DNA of 64,000 bases from Nostoc parmelioides FACHB-3921 (GCF_014696625.1 NZ_JACJQL010000002.1:286512-350511); one strand, 5' to 3'; counted from the stretch's first letter, positions 46,645 to 56,968 are shown. The notes: generated by a model not told the origin, from the sequence alone. Numbers and translations: made by a program.

Positions 46645-46760
46645 TACTCTTACGAGAACGCCTGCGGCGAACGCCAGTCCCCTACGGCGGGAAACCCCTC
46701 CGGGTTCACCAGTTGCCTACGGAGGGAAACCCTCCTACAGCACTGGATTCACCGCCTACA
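46645..46760. repeat. GC-rich repeat cluster
   Basis: Contains GAACGCCTGCGGCGAACGCC, CCTACGGCGGGAAACCCCTC and CCTACGGAGGGAAACCCTCC, with repeated CCGGGTTCACC/GGATTCACC blocks. It is a dispersed GC-rich repeat rather than a gene. Confidence 0.5.
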
Positions 46761-46795
46761 GGGCTGGACTCACCAATTACCCATACCCTTATAAA

Positions 46796-47689
46796 TTAAC
46801 TATACTGAGAACCGAGAATCATTGTCCCAATACCCACATCAGTAAAAATTTCCAGTAGTAAGGCGTGGGGAATGCGGCCGTCTATGATGTGTGCGGCTCT
46901 GACTCCTTGGGCGAGCGATCGCACACAACAAGTAACTTTGGGGATCATCCCGCCGCTAACAACACCACTAGTAATTAATTCGCGGGCTTCCCTAATATCT
47001 ACTTTGGGAATCAATGTTCCAGGGTCGTGATAATCTTTTAAAATCCCTCTGGTATCCGTTAATAAAATCAATTTTTCTGCCCCTAAGGCGGCAGCAATTT
47101 CACCAGCTACGGTATCGGCGTTAATATTATAAGCCTGTCCCGATTCGTCGGCGGCAACACTGGAAACGACGGGAATATAGCCGTTACTTGCCAAAGTTTC
47201 CAAAATTTTAATGTTAACGTTACTCACTTCCCCGACAAAGCCAATACCCTCTTGACCTTGGGGACGAGCAGTAATTAAGTTCCCATCTTTACCACAAAGT
47301 CCTACTGCCAAGCCGCCAGCTTGGTTAATCAGAGAGACAATTTCTTTATTAACTCGACCCACCAACACCATTTCTACCACATCCATTGTGGGAGCATCGG
47401 TGACTCGTAGACCGTTTTTAAACTGTGCTTCTATTCCTAGCTTATCCAACCAACTGTTAATTTCCGGGCCACCACCATGCACTAAGATTGGTCGCAACCC
47501 AACGCAGGATAAAAAGACAATATCGCGGATAACTTGGTCTTTGAGGTGGCTATCTTTCATAGCCGCACCACCATATTTAACAACAACGGTGCGACCGGCA
47601 AATTGTTGAATATAAGGTAGTGCTTCGCTTAGTACCTGCACACGAGTAGCTTCAGCTTGCCTGATATACTCAATATCGTTGACCATCAT
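46796..47689 (-). CDS. argB: Acetylglutamate kinase
   Basis: The 297-residue protein has the ArgB pattern: [11 protein letters not shown] (Lys and Gly of the ATP site), [21 protein letters not shown], and [24 protein letters not shown]. It phosphorylates N-acetylglutamate for arginine synthesis. In cyanobacteria it is activated by PII (GlnB); the N-terminal helix ([22 protein letters not shown]) would take part in arginine feedback. It follows aroK on the same strand with an 85-bp gap. Confidence 0.96.
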   Translation of the reverse strand: MMVNDIEYIRQAEATRVQVLSEALPYIQQFAGRTVVVKYGGAAMKDSHLKDQVIRDIVFLSCVGLRPILVHGGGPEINSWLDKLGIEAQFKNGLRVTDAPTMDVVEMVLVGRVNKEIVSLINQAGGLAVGLCGKDGNLITARPQGQEGIGFVGEVSNVNIKILETLASNGYIPVVSSVAADESGQAYNINADTVAGEIAAALGAEKLILLTDTRGILKDYHDPGTLIPKVDIREARELITSGVVSGGMIPKVTCCVRSLAQGVRAAHIIDGRIPHALLLEIFTDVGIGTMILGSQYS

Positions 47690-47774
47690 TGACGAGCCGT
47701 GGAAACTTATATATTTATGCAGTCAGTATAATTCGTAATTGTTGCTTTCATTGCGAATGACAAATTACGAATTA

Positions 47775-48320
47775 CTAATTAACAGCAGTTTGTTTCAAGA
47801 CGCTAGGAATTGCCTGGATAATTTTATGAGCAATTTGTTCTGGTGTTTCTTCTGCATTGACACAGATGCGTAAATCTGCTTGCGAATAAAGCGGTGTTCG
47901 TTGTTCCAGGAGCGATCGCAATTTGCCTTGAGGGTCATCATCCTGTAAAAGTGGTCTTGTTGTATCTGCCGCTAAACGTGCATACAGTATATCTACTGGC
48001 ACATCTAGCCACACAATTAAACCGTGGTGTAGGTAACTCCAGTTTTCTCGCCGCAACACAATGCCGCCACCAGTCGCTACAGTCAACTTAGTATAGGAAC
48101 AAACCTGGGCTAACACATCGCTTTCTATTTGGCGAAATCCGGCTTCCCCTGCTTCGGCAAATATCTCGTTGATAGATTTTTTAGCAGCTTGGGCAATCAC
48201 ATTATCAGTATCTAAAAAGCCATAACCCAATTCTTTGGCGAGTAAATGTCCTACCGTAGTCTTACCAGCGCCCATCATGCCGATTAAGTATAGGTTAACT
48301 CCCTGCAATAAACTACTCAC
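47775..48320 (-). CDS. aroK: Shikimate kinase
   Basis: The 181-residue protein has the Walker A GMMGAGKTT (residues 13-21), the DTDNVIAQ segment, FRQIESDVL, ATGGGIVLR with the substrate-binding Gly-Gly, and the lid region RPLLQ. It phosphorylates shikimate in aromatic amino-acid synthesis. It precedes argB on the minus strand. Confidence 0.95.
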   Translation of the reverse strand: MSSLLQGVNLYLIGMMGAGKTTVGHLLAKELGYGFLDTDNVIAQAAKKSINEIFAEAGEAGFRQIESDVLAQVCSYTKLTVATGGGIVLRRENWSYLHHGLIVWLDVPVDILYARLAADTTRPLLQDDDPQGKLRSLLEQRTPLYSQADLRICVNAEETPEQIAHKIIQAIPSVLKQTAVN

Positions 48321-49448
48321 GCTTGTTTAATTCTCCCTTATCAGAATCTGGTGTGTTGATTGAAAACAACCCCAGTAGGACGGGTGATGCCCAAGAAACC
48401 ATAATACAATCAGCCTTGCCCATCACTATATAAGTTTATCTAATATCTGCTTTAAGGTAGGTGCAAAAACTAGCGATCGCCAGGTAGTATTATCAAGTCG
48501 TTTTTACGTCTCTCCTCAACATTTCTTCCCAGATTTTACAGCCCCATTAAATAAACCCTCACATAGCAATCCCATTTGATTCGTGATTACTTGGCCTGTG
48601 CCTGCACGTAAACTTGGGACTGAAGCAAGGTGAGTAAAGCCTAAAATCACGTGACAGTAGTTTTTATGTAACAGAAGACAACTTCACAATGCACTACCTC
48701 CTAGAAGATGAGGAAAATTGACAGGCGCAACGCTTCCTCTAGATATATTTCAAGAAGCACCAAGGAGTTCTATAGTAATACTGCTAAAAATTTGATTAAG
48801 AATATTCCTCATTTCTCATGGAATCAAATCATATGAATGCTGATTCCTTGAGAATATTTTCTACTTGTATCAGAGGGGTTCCTTTGCTGGATACCAATAT
48901 ATATGTATAATTTCGAGGCGCTAAATTGTTTGTAATCTCTATAAATAAAGCGAGTTATTGAGGGCTAACTGTTGTTATTACTATTTGATATGTATTCAAC
49001 GCAACTTAGAAATTTTGTTGATAATTATTCTATACAGCCACAATAAATTGCTGGTCAATTTATAACTATTTTAACAATTTTAATCTGGTGACTTCGTAGT
49101 AATGTATTAAGTATGGTTAGGTTTAAAGGAAATTTAATAAAGCTTCTTTGAAACTTTAATCAGACAAATTCAGTCAACATAAACAAGCCTGACTTTATCT
49201 TTGACGGAGCCACTTCAGTTGGACATAATACGGTGTTTTATACAGCACATGAATCATATTTTTACATTTAGATTTAACTAGCTTTAATCAATCTTTTTTC
49301 AAAAAGAAGGTGTAAAAAATGACGAACCTAGTATTAAAACAGCATCAAACAGCTTTACCAAAATTGACACTTTAGGTATAAAAAATACTGCATATTCTCA
49401 GGTCGTTAGCTCAAATTAATTAATGTGGTGTGTAATGAGGCATCAACC
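48321..49448. other. Long gene-poor intergenic region
   Basis: This is 1.1 kb with no convincing gene, tRNA or element. The only short reading frame that starts well is a 30-residue one at 48818, without supporting features. AT-rich stretches predominate. It may contain a regulatory or RNA feature I cannot see. Confidence 0.45.
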
Positions 49449-49649
49449 ATGACTCGAATTCGTGATGTTGTGCAACAAGCTTTAACAACAGGTTATCTCA
49501 CAGTTGAAGCAGAAAACCAGCTACGTTACTTACTGACTACTCATTATGATTCGGAAGATTTAAACGCGTTCATGAGTTTGCAAGAAGCTGCTATGAACGG
49601 AAGAGTAAAACAGGAGTCCCGTGAAAGATGTGGTGTTAAGTTTGGGTGA
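49449..49649 (+). CDS. Small conserved hypothetical protein (66 aa)
   Basis: The ATG at 49449 gives MTRIRDVVQQALTTGYLTVEAENQLRYLL and ends QEAAMNGRVKQESRERCGVKFG. The block 'ALTTGYLTVEAENQLR' is typical of short cyanobacterial proteins I have seen repeatedly in this group, but no function is known. It is helical and soluble. An alternative GTG at 49425 adds eight residues. Confidence 0.7.
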   Translation: MTRIRDVVQQALTTGYLTVEAENQLRYLLTTHYDSEDLNAFMSLQEAAMNGRVKQESRERCGVKFG

Positions 49650-49722
49650 GGGAAAATTACGTCTGTAATCAAAGCTGGCTACACGTCTCGCTACAGCCAA
49701 TAAAACTCAGCACTTAGTATTC

Positions 49723-50388
49723 TCATTCATCATCATCAAAACCCCAATCCTCCTCATCGTCGTTGGCTACCTCTTTATTTGGTGGCTGATATGGAGGAAT
49801 AATAACTCGGTAATCGGCATCATAAACAGATTCGCTCTTACCTGCTGCGGTGTTTTTTGGTTCTCGGTAACTGTAGGAATATGTAGAACCCGACTGAGAG
49901 CCGCTTTTAGGTTTTTGTGGGCGCTCATAAGTTGAGGAATCTGGAAATGACTCAGCTTGAGAATTTGTAGTTGCCCTGTTCCCCGGCTTTTCTTCAAAAT
50001 CCCAGTCATCATCTGCACCGTTACTTTCCCAATCATCAAACTCATCACGAGCCACGTAGTTAGTTTTATTTGGCGGTGCTTGGCTAGATGGGGGAGGTGT
50101 AAATTCTTCTTTGCGGTTCGCTGTATTACGGCTAGAGGTAGTGGTTGATTTAGGGGTGACTCGACGTGGTTGCCCCCCCAAATAATTAGATAATTTGAAT
50201 AAGCTAGTTATTAATAAAGATGTGCCAGCACCAGCAGCTGTACTAAATAGTATCCACAGAGCTAATGGTAACGGCTGACTTCGCATCCCCAAAAACACCA
50301 GAGATAGAGCTGGCGACCAATTTTGTACTAACAAAAGTGTTAGTCCACCTAGTACTGTTACTAATAAAGTTAAGCGAATTACAGCCAT
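49723..50388 (-). CDS. Membrane-anchored protein with acidic C-terminus (LapA-like N-terminus)
   Basis: The N-terminus has two hydrophobic segments (RLTLLVTVLGGLTLLLVQNWS; LWILFSTAAGAGTSLLI) as in LapA-type membrane proteins. The rest is a long, low-complexity, proline/serine/asparagine-rich region with acidic blocks (FDDWESNGADDDWDFEE) and an acidic end (DDEEDWGFDDDE). The C-terminal part is likely disordered. The LapA-like assignment rests only on the membrane pair and is tentative. Confidence 0.6.
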   Translation of the reverse strand: MAVIRLTLLVTVLGGLTLLLVQNWSPALSLVFLGMRSQPLPLALWILFSTAAGAGTSLLITSLFKLSNYLGGQPRRVTPKSTTTSSRNTANRKEEFTPPPSSQAPPNKTNYVARDEFDDWESNGADDDWDFEEKPGNRATTNSQAESFPDSSTYERPQKPKSGSQSGSTYSYSYREPKNTAAGKSESVYDADYRVIIPPYQPPNKEVANDDEEDWGFDDDE

Positions 50389-50707
50389 AAAAATAATTCG
50401 TAATACCCTATGGGTGAATCCTACGGATACGCTTTCTGTAGCTTGCGAGTGCGCGATAGCGTTCTATTCGCGCGAGCGTTGCGTAGCAAAGGAAGGCAAG
50501 CTACGTAATTTGTTATAGCCTGCGGCGAGGCTTCACCTACGTAGTTTTCAATTTTTCCTCTTATACCCATGATAAAGCTTGGACAAAAGGCAGATGCTGT
50601 ATGGAAACAAGGAAGGGGGAAAGAAACCGTTGTTCTTTCTTGTTTGACATCCATAACTGTAAAGGAATAACACCTGAATTATTAGCCTAGCCGCAGGCTG
50701 TTAGCAT
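50389..50707. other. Intergenic region with GC-rich repeat
   Basis: It includes a complex repeat near 50440-50510 (GTGCGCGATAGCGTTCTATTCGCGCGAGCG) with short internal palindromes. A weak 77-residue reading frame exists on the minus strand but overlaps the repeat and looks spurious. Confidence 0.45.
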
Positions 50708-51337
50708 TTACGAATTAGGTTTACCTCCCTCCCATCGTTTTAGAGGTACGCAATCGATATCAAGTTGGTCTAAAGTACGAGCAACAACAAAATCAACTAA
50801 GTCCTCAATGCTTTGCGGATTGTGATACCAAGCAGGAATGGCGGGGACAATTCGGACTCCAGTTTCAGCTAAGGTAGTTAAGTTGCGTAGGTGAATCAAG
50901 CTAAAAGGCGTTTCTCTAGGAACGATAACTAATTTACGTCCTTCTTTGAGATGCACATCAGCAGCCCGTTCTAGTAAGTCAGAACTCAAACCACCAGCTA
51001 GCTTGGCTACTGTACTCATACTACAAGGAATCACAATCATTCCTGAGGTGCGGAAGGAACCACTGGCGATATTGGCTCCTACATCGCTCCAAGGATGGCA
51101 ACGCAGTTTACCGGACAAAGCAACTCCGGCTTGTTCTCGCCAGAATTGCTCTTGTTGTTTTGGTTCTGACGGCATCCGAGTTTCCTGTTCTGCTTGCCAA
51201 ACCATGTAAGTTGATTTAGAGGCAACTAATTCAATTTCATAGTCGGCTGTGAGCAGATATTTGAGGGCGCGGACGGCGTAAATCAGTCCAGATGCTCCTG
51301 ATACGCCGATAATCAGAGGTTTGTTATGTTGTGACAC
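50708..51337 (-). CDS. ubiX: Flavin prenyltransferase UbiX
   Basis: The 209-residue protein matches the UbiX family: IIGVSGASGLIYAVRALKYL, FRTSGMIVIPCSMSTVAKLAGGLSSDLLERAADVHLKEGRKLVIVPRETPFS, and VPAIPAWYHNPQ. It prenylates FMN to supply UbiD-type decarboxylases; in cyanobacteria it serves plastoquinone or related pathways. It follows the RNase R gene by 17 bp on the minus strand and is probably co-transcribed. Confidence 0.93.
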   Translation of the reverse strand: MSQHNKPLIIGVSGASGLIYAVRALKYLLTADYEIELVASKSTYMVWQAEQETRMPSEPKQQEQFWREQAGVALSGKLRCHPWSDVGANIASGSFRTSGMIVIPCSMSTVAKLAGGLSSDLLERAADVHLKEGRKLVIVPRETPFSLIHLRNLTTLAETGVRIVPAIPAWYHNPQSIEDLVDFVVARTLDQLDIDCVPLKRWEGGKPNS

Positions 51338-51354
51338 CAGATACTTAACAAAAT

Positions 51355-53706
51355 TTATTCTTCATCTGCATAAGAGTCTAAATCATCAGATTCCAGGTCG
51401 TTTGGTAGGTAAATATCGGAAATATCGCCATTGACATTACCAACACCTAAATTTTTAACTAAGCCATCACTACCAACAGTGACTAAATCGATTTGCTGGC
51501 GATAATAATCGACGCTCTTGACTTGTACGGAAACCCGATCGCCTAATCTATAAGAAGCACGATTTTTTCTGCCAAATAGTGCCTGTTGTCTGGCGCGGTA
51601 TTCATACCAGTCATCTTTGAGAGAACTGACGTGTACTAACCCTTCCACCCGCAAGGGTACACCCGGATTGGTTGCAGCTTCGGCAGCTGGGACTTCGATT
51701 TCCACAAAGAAACCGTAGGATTGTACGCCAGTAATCACGCCTTGGAAGACTTGACCAATACGCTGTTTCATCAGTTGGGCTTTTTGCAGTCCAGCTAAAT
51801 CGGCTTCGGCTTCTTGGACTTCTTTTTCCCTGTCGTTGATTTGGATAATCACCCTGGTCAAGTCGCTTTGCATTTCCTGCTGCAACTCTGGGGCTAAAAC
51901 GTTCCAGTTAATCTCAGAGTGGCTGGAGGAGTGGCGCAGGTTAACCCGTTCTTTGACTCTGGTGTTACGGCGATCGCGTCCGTGTTCTAGTAGCTGATAA
52001 TACACCCTCTGCATCAGCAAGTCTGGATAACGGCGTAGAGGGGCTGTGAAATGGGTGTATTGTGCTAGGGCTAAACCAAAGTGGGAGGCTTTGGTAGTGC
52101 TGTACACCGCAGGCTTGAGGGTATCTTGCAAAAGATAAGTTAACACCTGCTCTGAGGGAGACTCAGCAAAAGCCTTGGTTAACTGTTGATAATCCAAGGG
52201 TTCAATATCTACATCTGGTTCTATCGCTAGTTCTACCCCTAAATTAATCGCCAGTTTCAGCATTTCTTGGACATCTTCCGAGTCTGGTGTGCCTTGAGTG
52301 CGCCAGATAGCGGGGACACCTAAAGCACTCAGATGGGTAGCAATTAATTCATTAACTAGTAACACCAATTCCATCAGTAGCGATCGCACTGGGGAATCAT
52401 TCACCAGTACAGCCCCTAAACTACCCTCATCATAGTAGGGGTTTTGATTCGACGGCAGATTTAACTGTAAGCTACCACGGGCTAGACGCGATTCCTTGAT
52501 GGCTTGCCCAATAGTAGTTAAGTTTTGTAGCCGTTCTATAACCTGTGGCGAGTCTTTTTTCGTGGCTGCACCTTGGAGAATCGCTTCTGCTTGCTGTTTA
52601 CTGATGTTGCTATCTACGTTAATGACACTGGGCTGAATTTCCCATTCCAAAACTTCTCCGGATTGGGAAGAAATCGTAATTAAAAAAGACAGTGCTAGGC
52701 GATCGCTCCCGGTCACAAGTGAAGCGCGATCGGCAACAGTATCCGGTAACATGGACAATACCAAGTCTCCCAAATACACCGACCGACCCCGTTTGATTGC
52801 TTCCCTGTCTAAGGGTTCATCTGGTTGGACGTAGTGAGATACATCAGCAATATGAAAACCTAATTGCCAATTGCCAGCTATTGTTTTTTCTAAACTAATG
52901 GCATTTTCTATTACCTTGGTGTCGCTATTGATGCCAGTAATAGTAAAGGTAAATAGATTGCGTAAATCTAGTTTATTTTTTAGGTCTGCTTTAAGTAGCC
53001 TTTTGGGCAACTTAGCGGCTGCATCTAATATTGACTCAGGGAAATTACGTGATAAATCATGTTTACAGGTAACTAAATCTATATCCGCCGCCGCTTCCGC
53101 ATCACTGCCCAAAATTTGGACTACACGACCTACTGGCGGATACTGAGCTAGAGGATAACGCAGTACTTCGACGTGAGCGAGGTGATCAATAGCCTCTTCT
53201 AGTTTGAGTTTGTTGGCTTGAATTTTTAGTTCAAACAGCAGCCGATCATCTAGAGGGACAGCACGAAAACCGCCTTCTACTTGTTTAATCCGTGCCAGTA
53301 AAGTGTGATTGGAACGTTCCAAAATCAGCTTAACTTCTCCTTCAGGAGAACGGCGACGACTGCCTTCTTTGAGAACACGTACCAATACGCGATCGCCATT
53401 CCAAGCATTACTCAGATGACTTTCACGAATATAAATATCCTCAGCCCCTTCCACATCTTGAATGGCAAAGCAAAAGCCTTTACTAGAACAACGTAGCTTT
53501 GCTTCGATCATTCCTTCCTCGGAAATGCGGCGATACTTCCCGCGTTCTTTTGCCAAAACCCCAATTCTCTCCAGCACTTCCAAGGCGATGTGGAGTTTTT
53601 CTAAACTGTCTTCATCCTCGCATCCTAGTTTCTTTTCCAAAACTTTGCGAGCCACCAATTTATCATCGGTGAAATTGGCAAGGAGTGTAGCGATTGAAAA
53701 TTCCAT
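51355..53706 (-). CDS. rnr: Ribonuclease R (VacB/RNase II family)
   Basis: The 783-residue protein has cold-shock-like domains in its first ~200 residues, the RNB catalytic domain about 225-570 (FHIADVSHYVQPDEPLDREA, RGRSVYLGDLVLSMLPD; the Asp residues bind Mg2+), and a C-terminal S1 RNA-binding domain (VFQGVITGVQSYGFFVEIEV, near 650-720). It degrades structured RNA 3'-5'. It is followed by ubiX with a 17-bp gap. Confidence 0.95.
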   Translation of the reverse strand: MEFSIATLLANFTDDKLVARKVLEKKLGCEDEDSLEKLHIALEVLERIGVLAKERGKYRRISEEGMIEAKLRCSSKGFCFAIQDVEGAEDIYIRESHLSNAWNGDRVLVRVLKEGSRRRSPEGEVKLILERSNHTLLARIKQVEGGFRAVPLDDRLLFELKIQANKLKLEEAIDHLAHVEVLRYPLAQYPPVGRVVQILGSDAEAAADIDLVTCKHDLSRNFPESILDAAAKLPKRLLKADLKNKLDLRNLFTFTITGINSDTKVIENAISLEKTIAGNWQLGFHIADVSHYVQPDEPLDREAIKRGRSVYLGDLVLSMLPDTVADRASLVTGSDRLALSFLITISSQSGEVLEWEIQPSVINVDSNISKQQAEAILQGAATKKDSPQVIERLQNLTTIGQAIKESRLARGSLQLNLPSNQNPYYDEGSLGAVLVNDSPVRSLLMELVLLVNELIATHLSALGVPAIWRTQGTPDSEDVQEMLKLAINLGVELAIEPDVDIEPLDYQQLTKAFAESPSEQVLTYLLQDTLKPAVYSTTKASHFGLALAQYTHFTAPLRRYPDLLMQRVYYQLLEHGRDRRNTRVKERVNLRHSSSHSEINWNVLAPELQQEMQSDLTRVIIQINDREKEVQEAEADLAGLQKAQLMKQRIGQVFQGVITGVQSYGFFVEIEVPAAEAATNPGVPLRVEGLVHVSSLKDDWYEYRARQQALFGRKNRASYRLGDRVSVQVKSVDYYRQQIDLVTVGSDGLVKNLGVGNVNGDISDIYLPNDLESDDLDSYADEE

Positions 53707-54660
53707 GCAGTGAACCGACCTTTGGTCAAAACATCATTTTTGCTTGAATTTGGTTCTTTGCCGTATACCCTCACGGCTTACGGATACTAACTGGACACGA
53801 ATTACCCTCAAGTTGGGTTCCCGAAGTTTCCACAGAAGAAACTAACCCAACCGAAAGGTAAGCTGCTTCTTCATAAGTCGCTCCGCGTAGGTTACTTCTT
53901 TGCAGGAGTAAACTTCTGAAGAACTTCTCACTGCACGACAAACTCAGAGTTAGCTTGCGCTTAGGTTCCTTCATCTAACCAAACTTAGAGACTACGCCTG
54001 ATTTACATTTTGCCCCATCAGGTAATTACGCGGTTGGTTTTGAGAGGCTGGTTTTAAGATTTACTCTCCACGCTGACCAAAAGCGTTATGTAGGGGAAAA
54101 TACAGGTGTTTGATTGTCTAGCTTGAAGGTACTTTTACGCCATGATACTCTGATTTTTACTAGGAGAAACTGCTGAATCACCCAATTTGCCCATATGTAG
54201 AATCGGTAACAATTAGGTAGCAGCTTAATAAGCAATGAGGGCGAACCTTATCTCCATTATTGTAGATTTAGAGCGCACTTCCAGAAAATATTATGGATCT
54301 GGAATTGGGTAAATAGTATAGCATTAATAGCCAAGTCACCTAGAGTTAGTGAGTAGAAACAAAAAATTACCTCTACACTCAGCTATTGTAATAATTCGTA
54401 ATTTGTGGTTACATTCTTTGCTCTTGGTCAACACAACGGATATTTTTACCCACATACAAGGTAAGTGGATGTAAATTAAAATATATCCAGAGAGAAACCT
54501 TAAAGGAAAAAGTTAGTCACATTTACCAAGATTTCTCATCCCACAAAAGTTTGTTGATAACTTCGGTAGGATCAAAAATCTCCAACGTGTAACCAGTGGC
54601 TGGGGTAAACAGGTAGCATCAACCCCATTATTCAATAGATTTAGATTTGGTGGCAGTATT
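53707..54660. other. Intergenic region with possible small gene or RNA
   Basis: The region contains a small minus-strand ORF (53771-53974), described separately, and otherwise no recognised gene. It separates divergent rnr and a hypothetical gene. Confidence 0.5.
53771..53974 (-). CDS. Possible small protein (67 aa)
   Basis: The frame is MKEPKRKLTLSLSCSEKFFR... with LRGATYEEAAYLSVGL and a tail QLEGNSCPVSIRKP. It has no hydrophobic segment and no recognised domain. The sequence is less AT-rich than its surroundings and has a good codon run, so it may be a gene, but equally it may be a structured RNA or the remnant of a gene. No ribosome-binding site is obvious. Confidence 0.3.
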   Translation of the reverse strand: MKEPKRKLTLSLSCSEKFFRSLLLQRSNLRGATYEEAAYLSVGLVSSVETSGTQLEGNSCPVSIRKP

Positions 54661-55494
54661 ATGTTGGCTCAATTCCAGAGCTTGTACCCCAACGGCAGCT
54701 TAATTTCTGAATTAGTCCAAATTTTTCAGGGAAAATATATCGTTCGGGCAAGCGTCCAAATTGAAGGTATCACTCGCGCAACTGGTATGGCAGCAGCAGA
54801 AACTGTGGAAGCCGCCGAAGACCAAGCAAGAAATAGAGCGTTGATTGTTTTGGGGATCACAGATACACCACAAGCATCAATAGCGCCTTCCCCAAAACTC
54901 ATATCTCAGGTACAAGCCGATCCTATCTCTTATGAGTCTACTTATACTTCGATTCAAAATGAGGATTTTGGCAAAAATAATTGGTCAATTACTAACAATA
55001 ATGATCAAAGCAAAGATGTACTGAATACTACCTCAGTTAAAACAACAACATCGAAAAGTAGTAAAACTGAAAACCCAATTCCCGACTTCCCCCAGAAATT
55101 ACCAGATATTAACTACTACGAACCAGAACTAGAACCGCCAATTGAAGACCTACCTCCATTGACAGCACAACAGCCAGAAATTCCTACCATAACGGAAATA
55201 GCTAATAGTAATGTCACCCCATTCACGCCCCGAAACTACAGTCCCCAAGAGAACGTAACCAGCATATCAGGCGGCACAGGGAAGAAAAAGAAAAAAGCCG
55301 AGCCTGTAGATTTATCAGATGTAATCGCTAAAACTGATGTCGAATTGCAGCGCTTGGGTTGGACACCAGAACAAGGAAGAGAATATTTAATCAAAACCTA
55401 CGGTAAACGCGGACGTACTTTGTTAACAGAAGACGAATTACACAGCTTCCTCAAACACCTAGAATCTCAACCAGACCCAATTGCTGGGTTCTAA
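54661..55494 (+). CDS. Hypothetical cyanobacterial protein
   Basis: The 277-residue protein has two conserved-looking ends. The N-terminal ~70 residues (LISELVQIFQGKYIVRASVQIEGITRATGMAAAETVEAAEDQARNRAL in part) resemble a small alpha/beta domain. The C-terminal ~55 residues (DVELQRLGWTPEQGREYLIKTYGKRGRTLLTEDEL) form a helical module. The middle is low-complexity and probably disordered. It could bind nucleic acid, but that is a guess. It ends 78 bp from convergent clpP. Confidence 0.65.
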   Translation: MLAQFQSLYPNGSLISELVQIFQGKYIVRASVQIEGITRATGMAAAETVEAAEDQARNRALIVLGITDTPQASIAPSPKLISQVQADPISYESTYTSIQNEDFGKNNWSITNNNDQSKDVLNTTSVKTTTSKSSKTENPIPDFPQKLPDINYYEPELEPPIEDLPPLTAQQPEIPTITEIANSNVTPFTPRNYSPQENVTSISGGTGKKKKKAEPVDLSDVIAKTDVELQRLGWTPEQGREYLIKTYGKRGRTLLTEDELHSFLKHLESQPDPIAGF

Positions 55495-55496
55495 AT

Positions 55497-55581
55497 TAGT
55501 CAATAGTCCAAAGTCAATAGTCCATAGTTAGCAAGTAAATTAACTATTGACTATTGACCATTGACCAATGACTACTGACTA
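55497..55581. repeat. Inverted heptamer repeats between convergent genes
   Basis: Left arm AGTCAATAGTCCAAAGTCAATAGTCC and right arm ending GACTATTGACC / TTGACCAATGACTACTGAC are complementary. It spans the gap between the hypothetical gene and clpP, so it may serve as a bidirectional terminator. Confidence 0.65.
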
Positions 55582-56186
55582 ACCATCGCCACTGGACGGC
55601 TACCAGCAGCATGACGGTCAATCACTTGGTCAATTAAACCGTAATCCCTGGCTTCATCGGGCGACATGAAAAAGTCACGTTCGGTATCTTCAGCAATGCG
55701 CTCAATGGGTTGACCAGTGTGTTCGGCTAAGTAATCATTTAACCGCCGCTTGTGGTAAAGGATTTCCCGCGCCTGAATTTCAATATCAGTTGCTTGACCT
55801 TGAGCGCCCCCTAGAGGTTGGTGAATCATAATCCGCGAATGGGGTAGACTCATCCGCTTACCTTTAGCCCCAGCACTCAGGAGAAAAGCACCCATACTTG
55901 CCGCCAATCCTGTACAGATGGTACAAACATCAGGGCGGATGTGTTTCATAGTGTCAAAAATTCCCATACCAGCAGTTACAGAACCACCAGGAGAATTTAT
56001 ATACAAGTAAATATCTTTTTCTGGGTCTTCTGCGTCCAGAAACAGTAACTGAGCAACGATTAAGTTAGCCAAGTTGCTGTCAACTTGTTGACCCAAAAAG
56101 ATAATCCGCTCACGTAATAGCCGTGAGTAAATATCAAAGGCGCGTTCACCTCGACCCGATTGTTCAATAACGATAGGAATAGTCAT
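55572..56186 (-). CDS. clpP: ATP-dependent Clp protease proteolytic subunit
   Basis: The 204-residue protein has the complete ClpP triad: Ser97 ([12 protein letters not shown]), His122 ([11 protein letters not shown]) and Asp171 ([13 protein letters not shown]). It forms the tetradecameric protease with a ClpX or ClpC ATPase. Several clpP paralogues exist in cyanobacteria; isoform is not assigned here. It converges on the previous gene. Confidence 0.96.
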   Translation of the reverse strand: MTIPIVIEQSGRGERAFDIYSRLLRERIIFLGQQVDSNLANLIVAQLLFLDAEDPEKDIYLYINSPGGSVTAGMGIFDTMKHIRPDVCTICTGLAASMGAFLLSAGAKGKRMSLPHSRIMIHQPLGGAQGQATDIEIQAREILYHKRRLNDYLAEHTGQPIERIAEDTERDFFMSPDEARDYGLIDQVIDRHAAGSRPVAMVSQ

Positions 56187-56701
56187 GCAGCGTGCTTGTA
56201 GCTAATTTACATCCATCTTATCAATTGGGGATTGGGTACTGGGAATTGGGGATTGGGGATGACATTTACTCCCTGCTTCCCTTGCTTCCCCTGCTTCCCC
56301 TGCTCCCCCTGCTCCCCCTGCTCCCCTAATCCCTAGTCCCCAGTCCCTAAACCCTAGTGCAGATGCACATCATCATCTTGGCACTTTTGATAGTGAGATG
56401 CGTCTAGAGAAATGGCTCTTCTAGATTAGAGAAAGAAAAATCAACCTTTATTGGCAATTGCCCACCTGATTTTCAGGCTTGCTATTCACATTATGTAGCT
56501 TGGCGATCGCTCACGGTAGACAAAACACCATCTTGACCTAAATCAGTTGTGCATCTTCAATTTCAATATTCAATATTTCTTTAGCTTTTTCATCAGCCAG
56601 GATACTGGATATTTAACAGAAATCCGTTAAACCAAGATAACGGGGTGTAGTTAGACTCACTAATTTCACTAGCCAATGCTATCAACCGAGGGAGACCTGC
56701 C
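56187..56701. other. Intergenic region with C/T-rich and G-rich repeats
   Basis: It begins with GGGGATTGGG-type units (56225-56258), then CCCCTGCT(T/C) units (56270-56330) and AATCCCTAGTCCCC-like units. The rest up to the small ORF at 56702 has no recognised feature. Confidence 0.6.
56225..56360. repeat. STRR array (GGGGATT and CCCCTGCT types)
   Basis: Tandem GGGGATTGG-like units followed by a CCCCTGCTTCCCCTGCTCCC-like run, the same pair of repeat types as 17500-17607. Confidence 0.75.
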
Positions 56702-56854
56702 ATGCTAGAAAAACTTGTGCAAGCCGCCATCATCACTTTCTTGCTCCACCTGATAGCAGGAATTCACCCAAATAGTAAAATCCAAACGAGAACAGTTACA
56801 CCCACGCCAGAAGTCCCTGCATCACTGGTGAGTTTTTTACGTTCTTTAAAATGA
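56702..56854 (+). CDS. Small hypothetical membrane peptide (50 aa)
   Basis: The ATG at 56702 follows a good Shine-Dalgarno (GAGGGAGA, 56688-56695). The product begins MLEKLVQAAIITFLLHLIAG, a single membrane-like helix, then a short hydrophilic tail ending SLVSFLRSLK. It is too short for common ORF cut-offs. No family recognised; the ribosome-binding site makes it worth a look. Confidence 0.5.
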   Translation: MLEKLVQAAIITFLLHLIAGIHPNSKIQTRTVTPTPEVPASLVSFLRSLK

Positions 56855-56968
56855 ATATTGGGGAGTAGGGAATAAAAAATAGGGTGCAAAGTTAGAAAAT
56901 CATGACTCAGCAATCATCACCCATTCAAGCTAGACTGGGCAAATAAGGCAACTACCAGCATCTGTATC

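Noticed and set aside
48818..48910. A 30-residue frame starting MESNHMNADS
   Set aside because: There is no Shine-Dalgarno, no hydrophobic or conserved pattern and no neighbour to support it.
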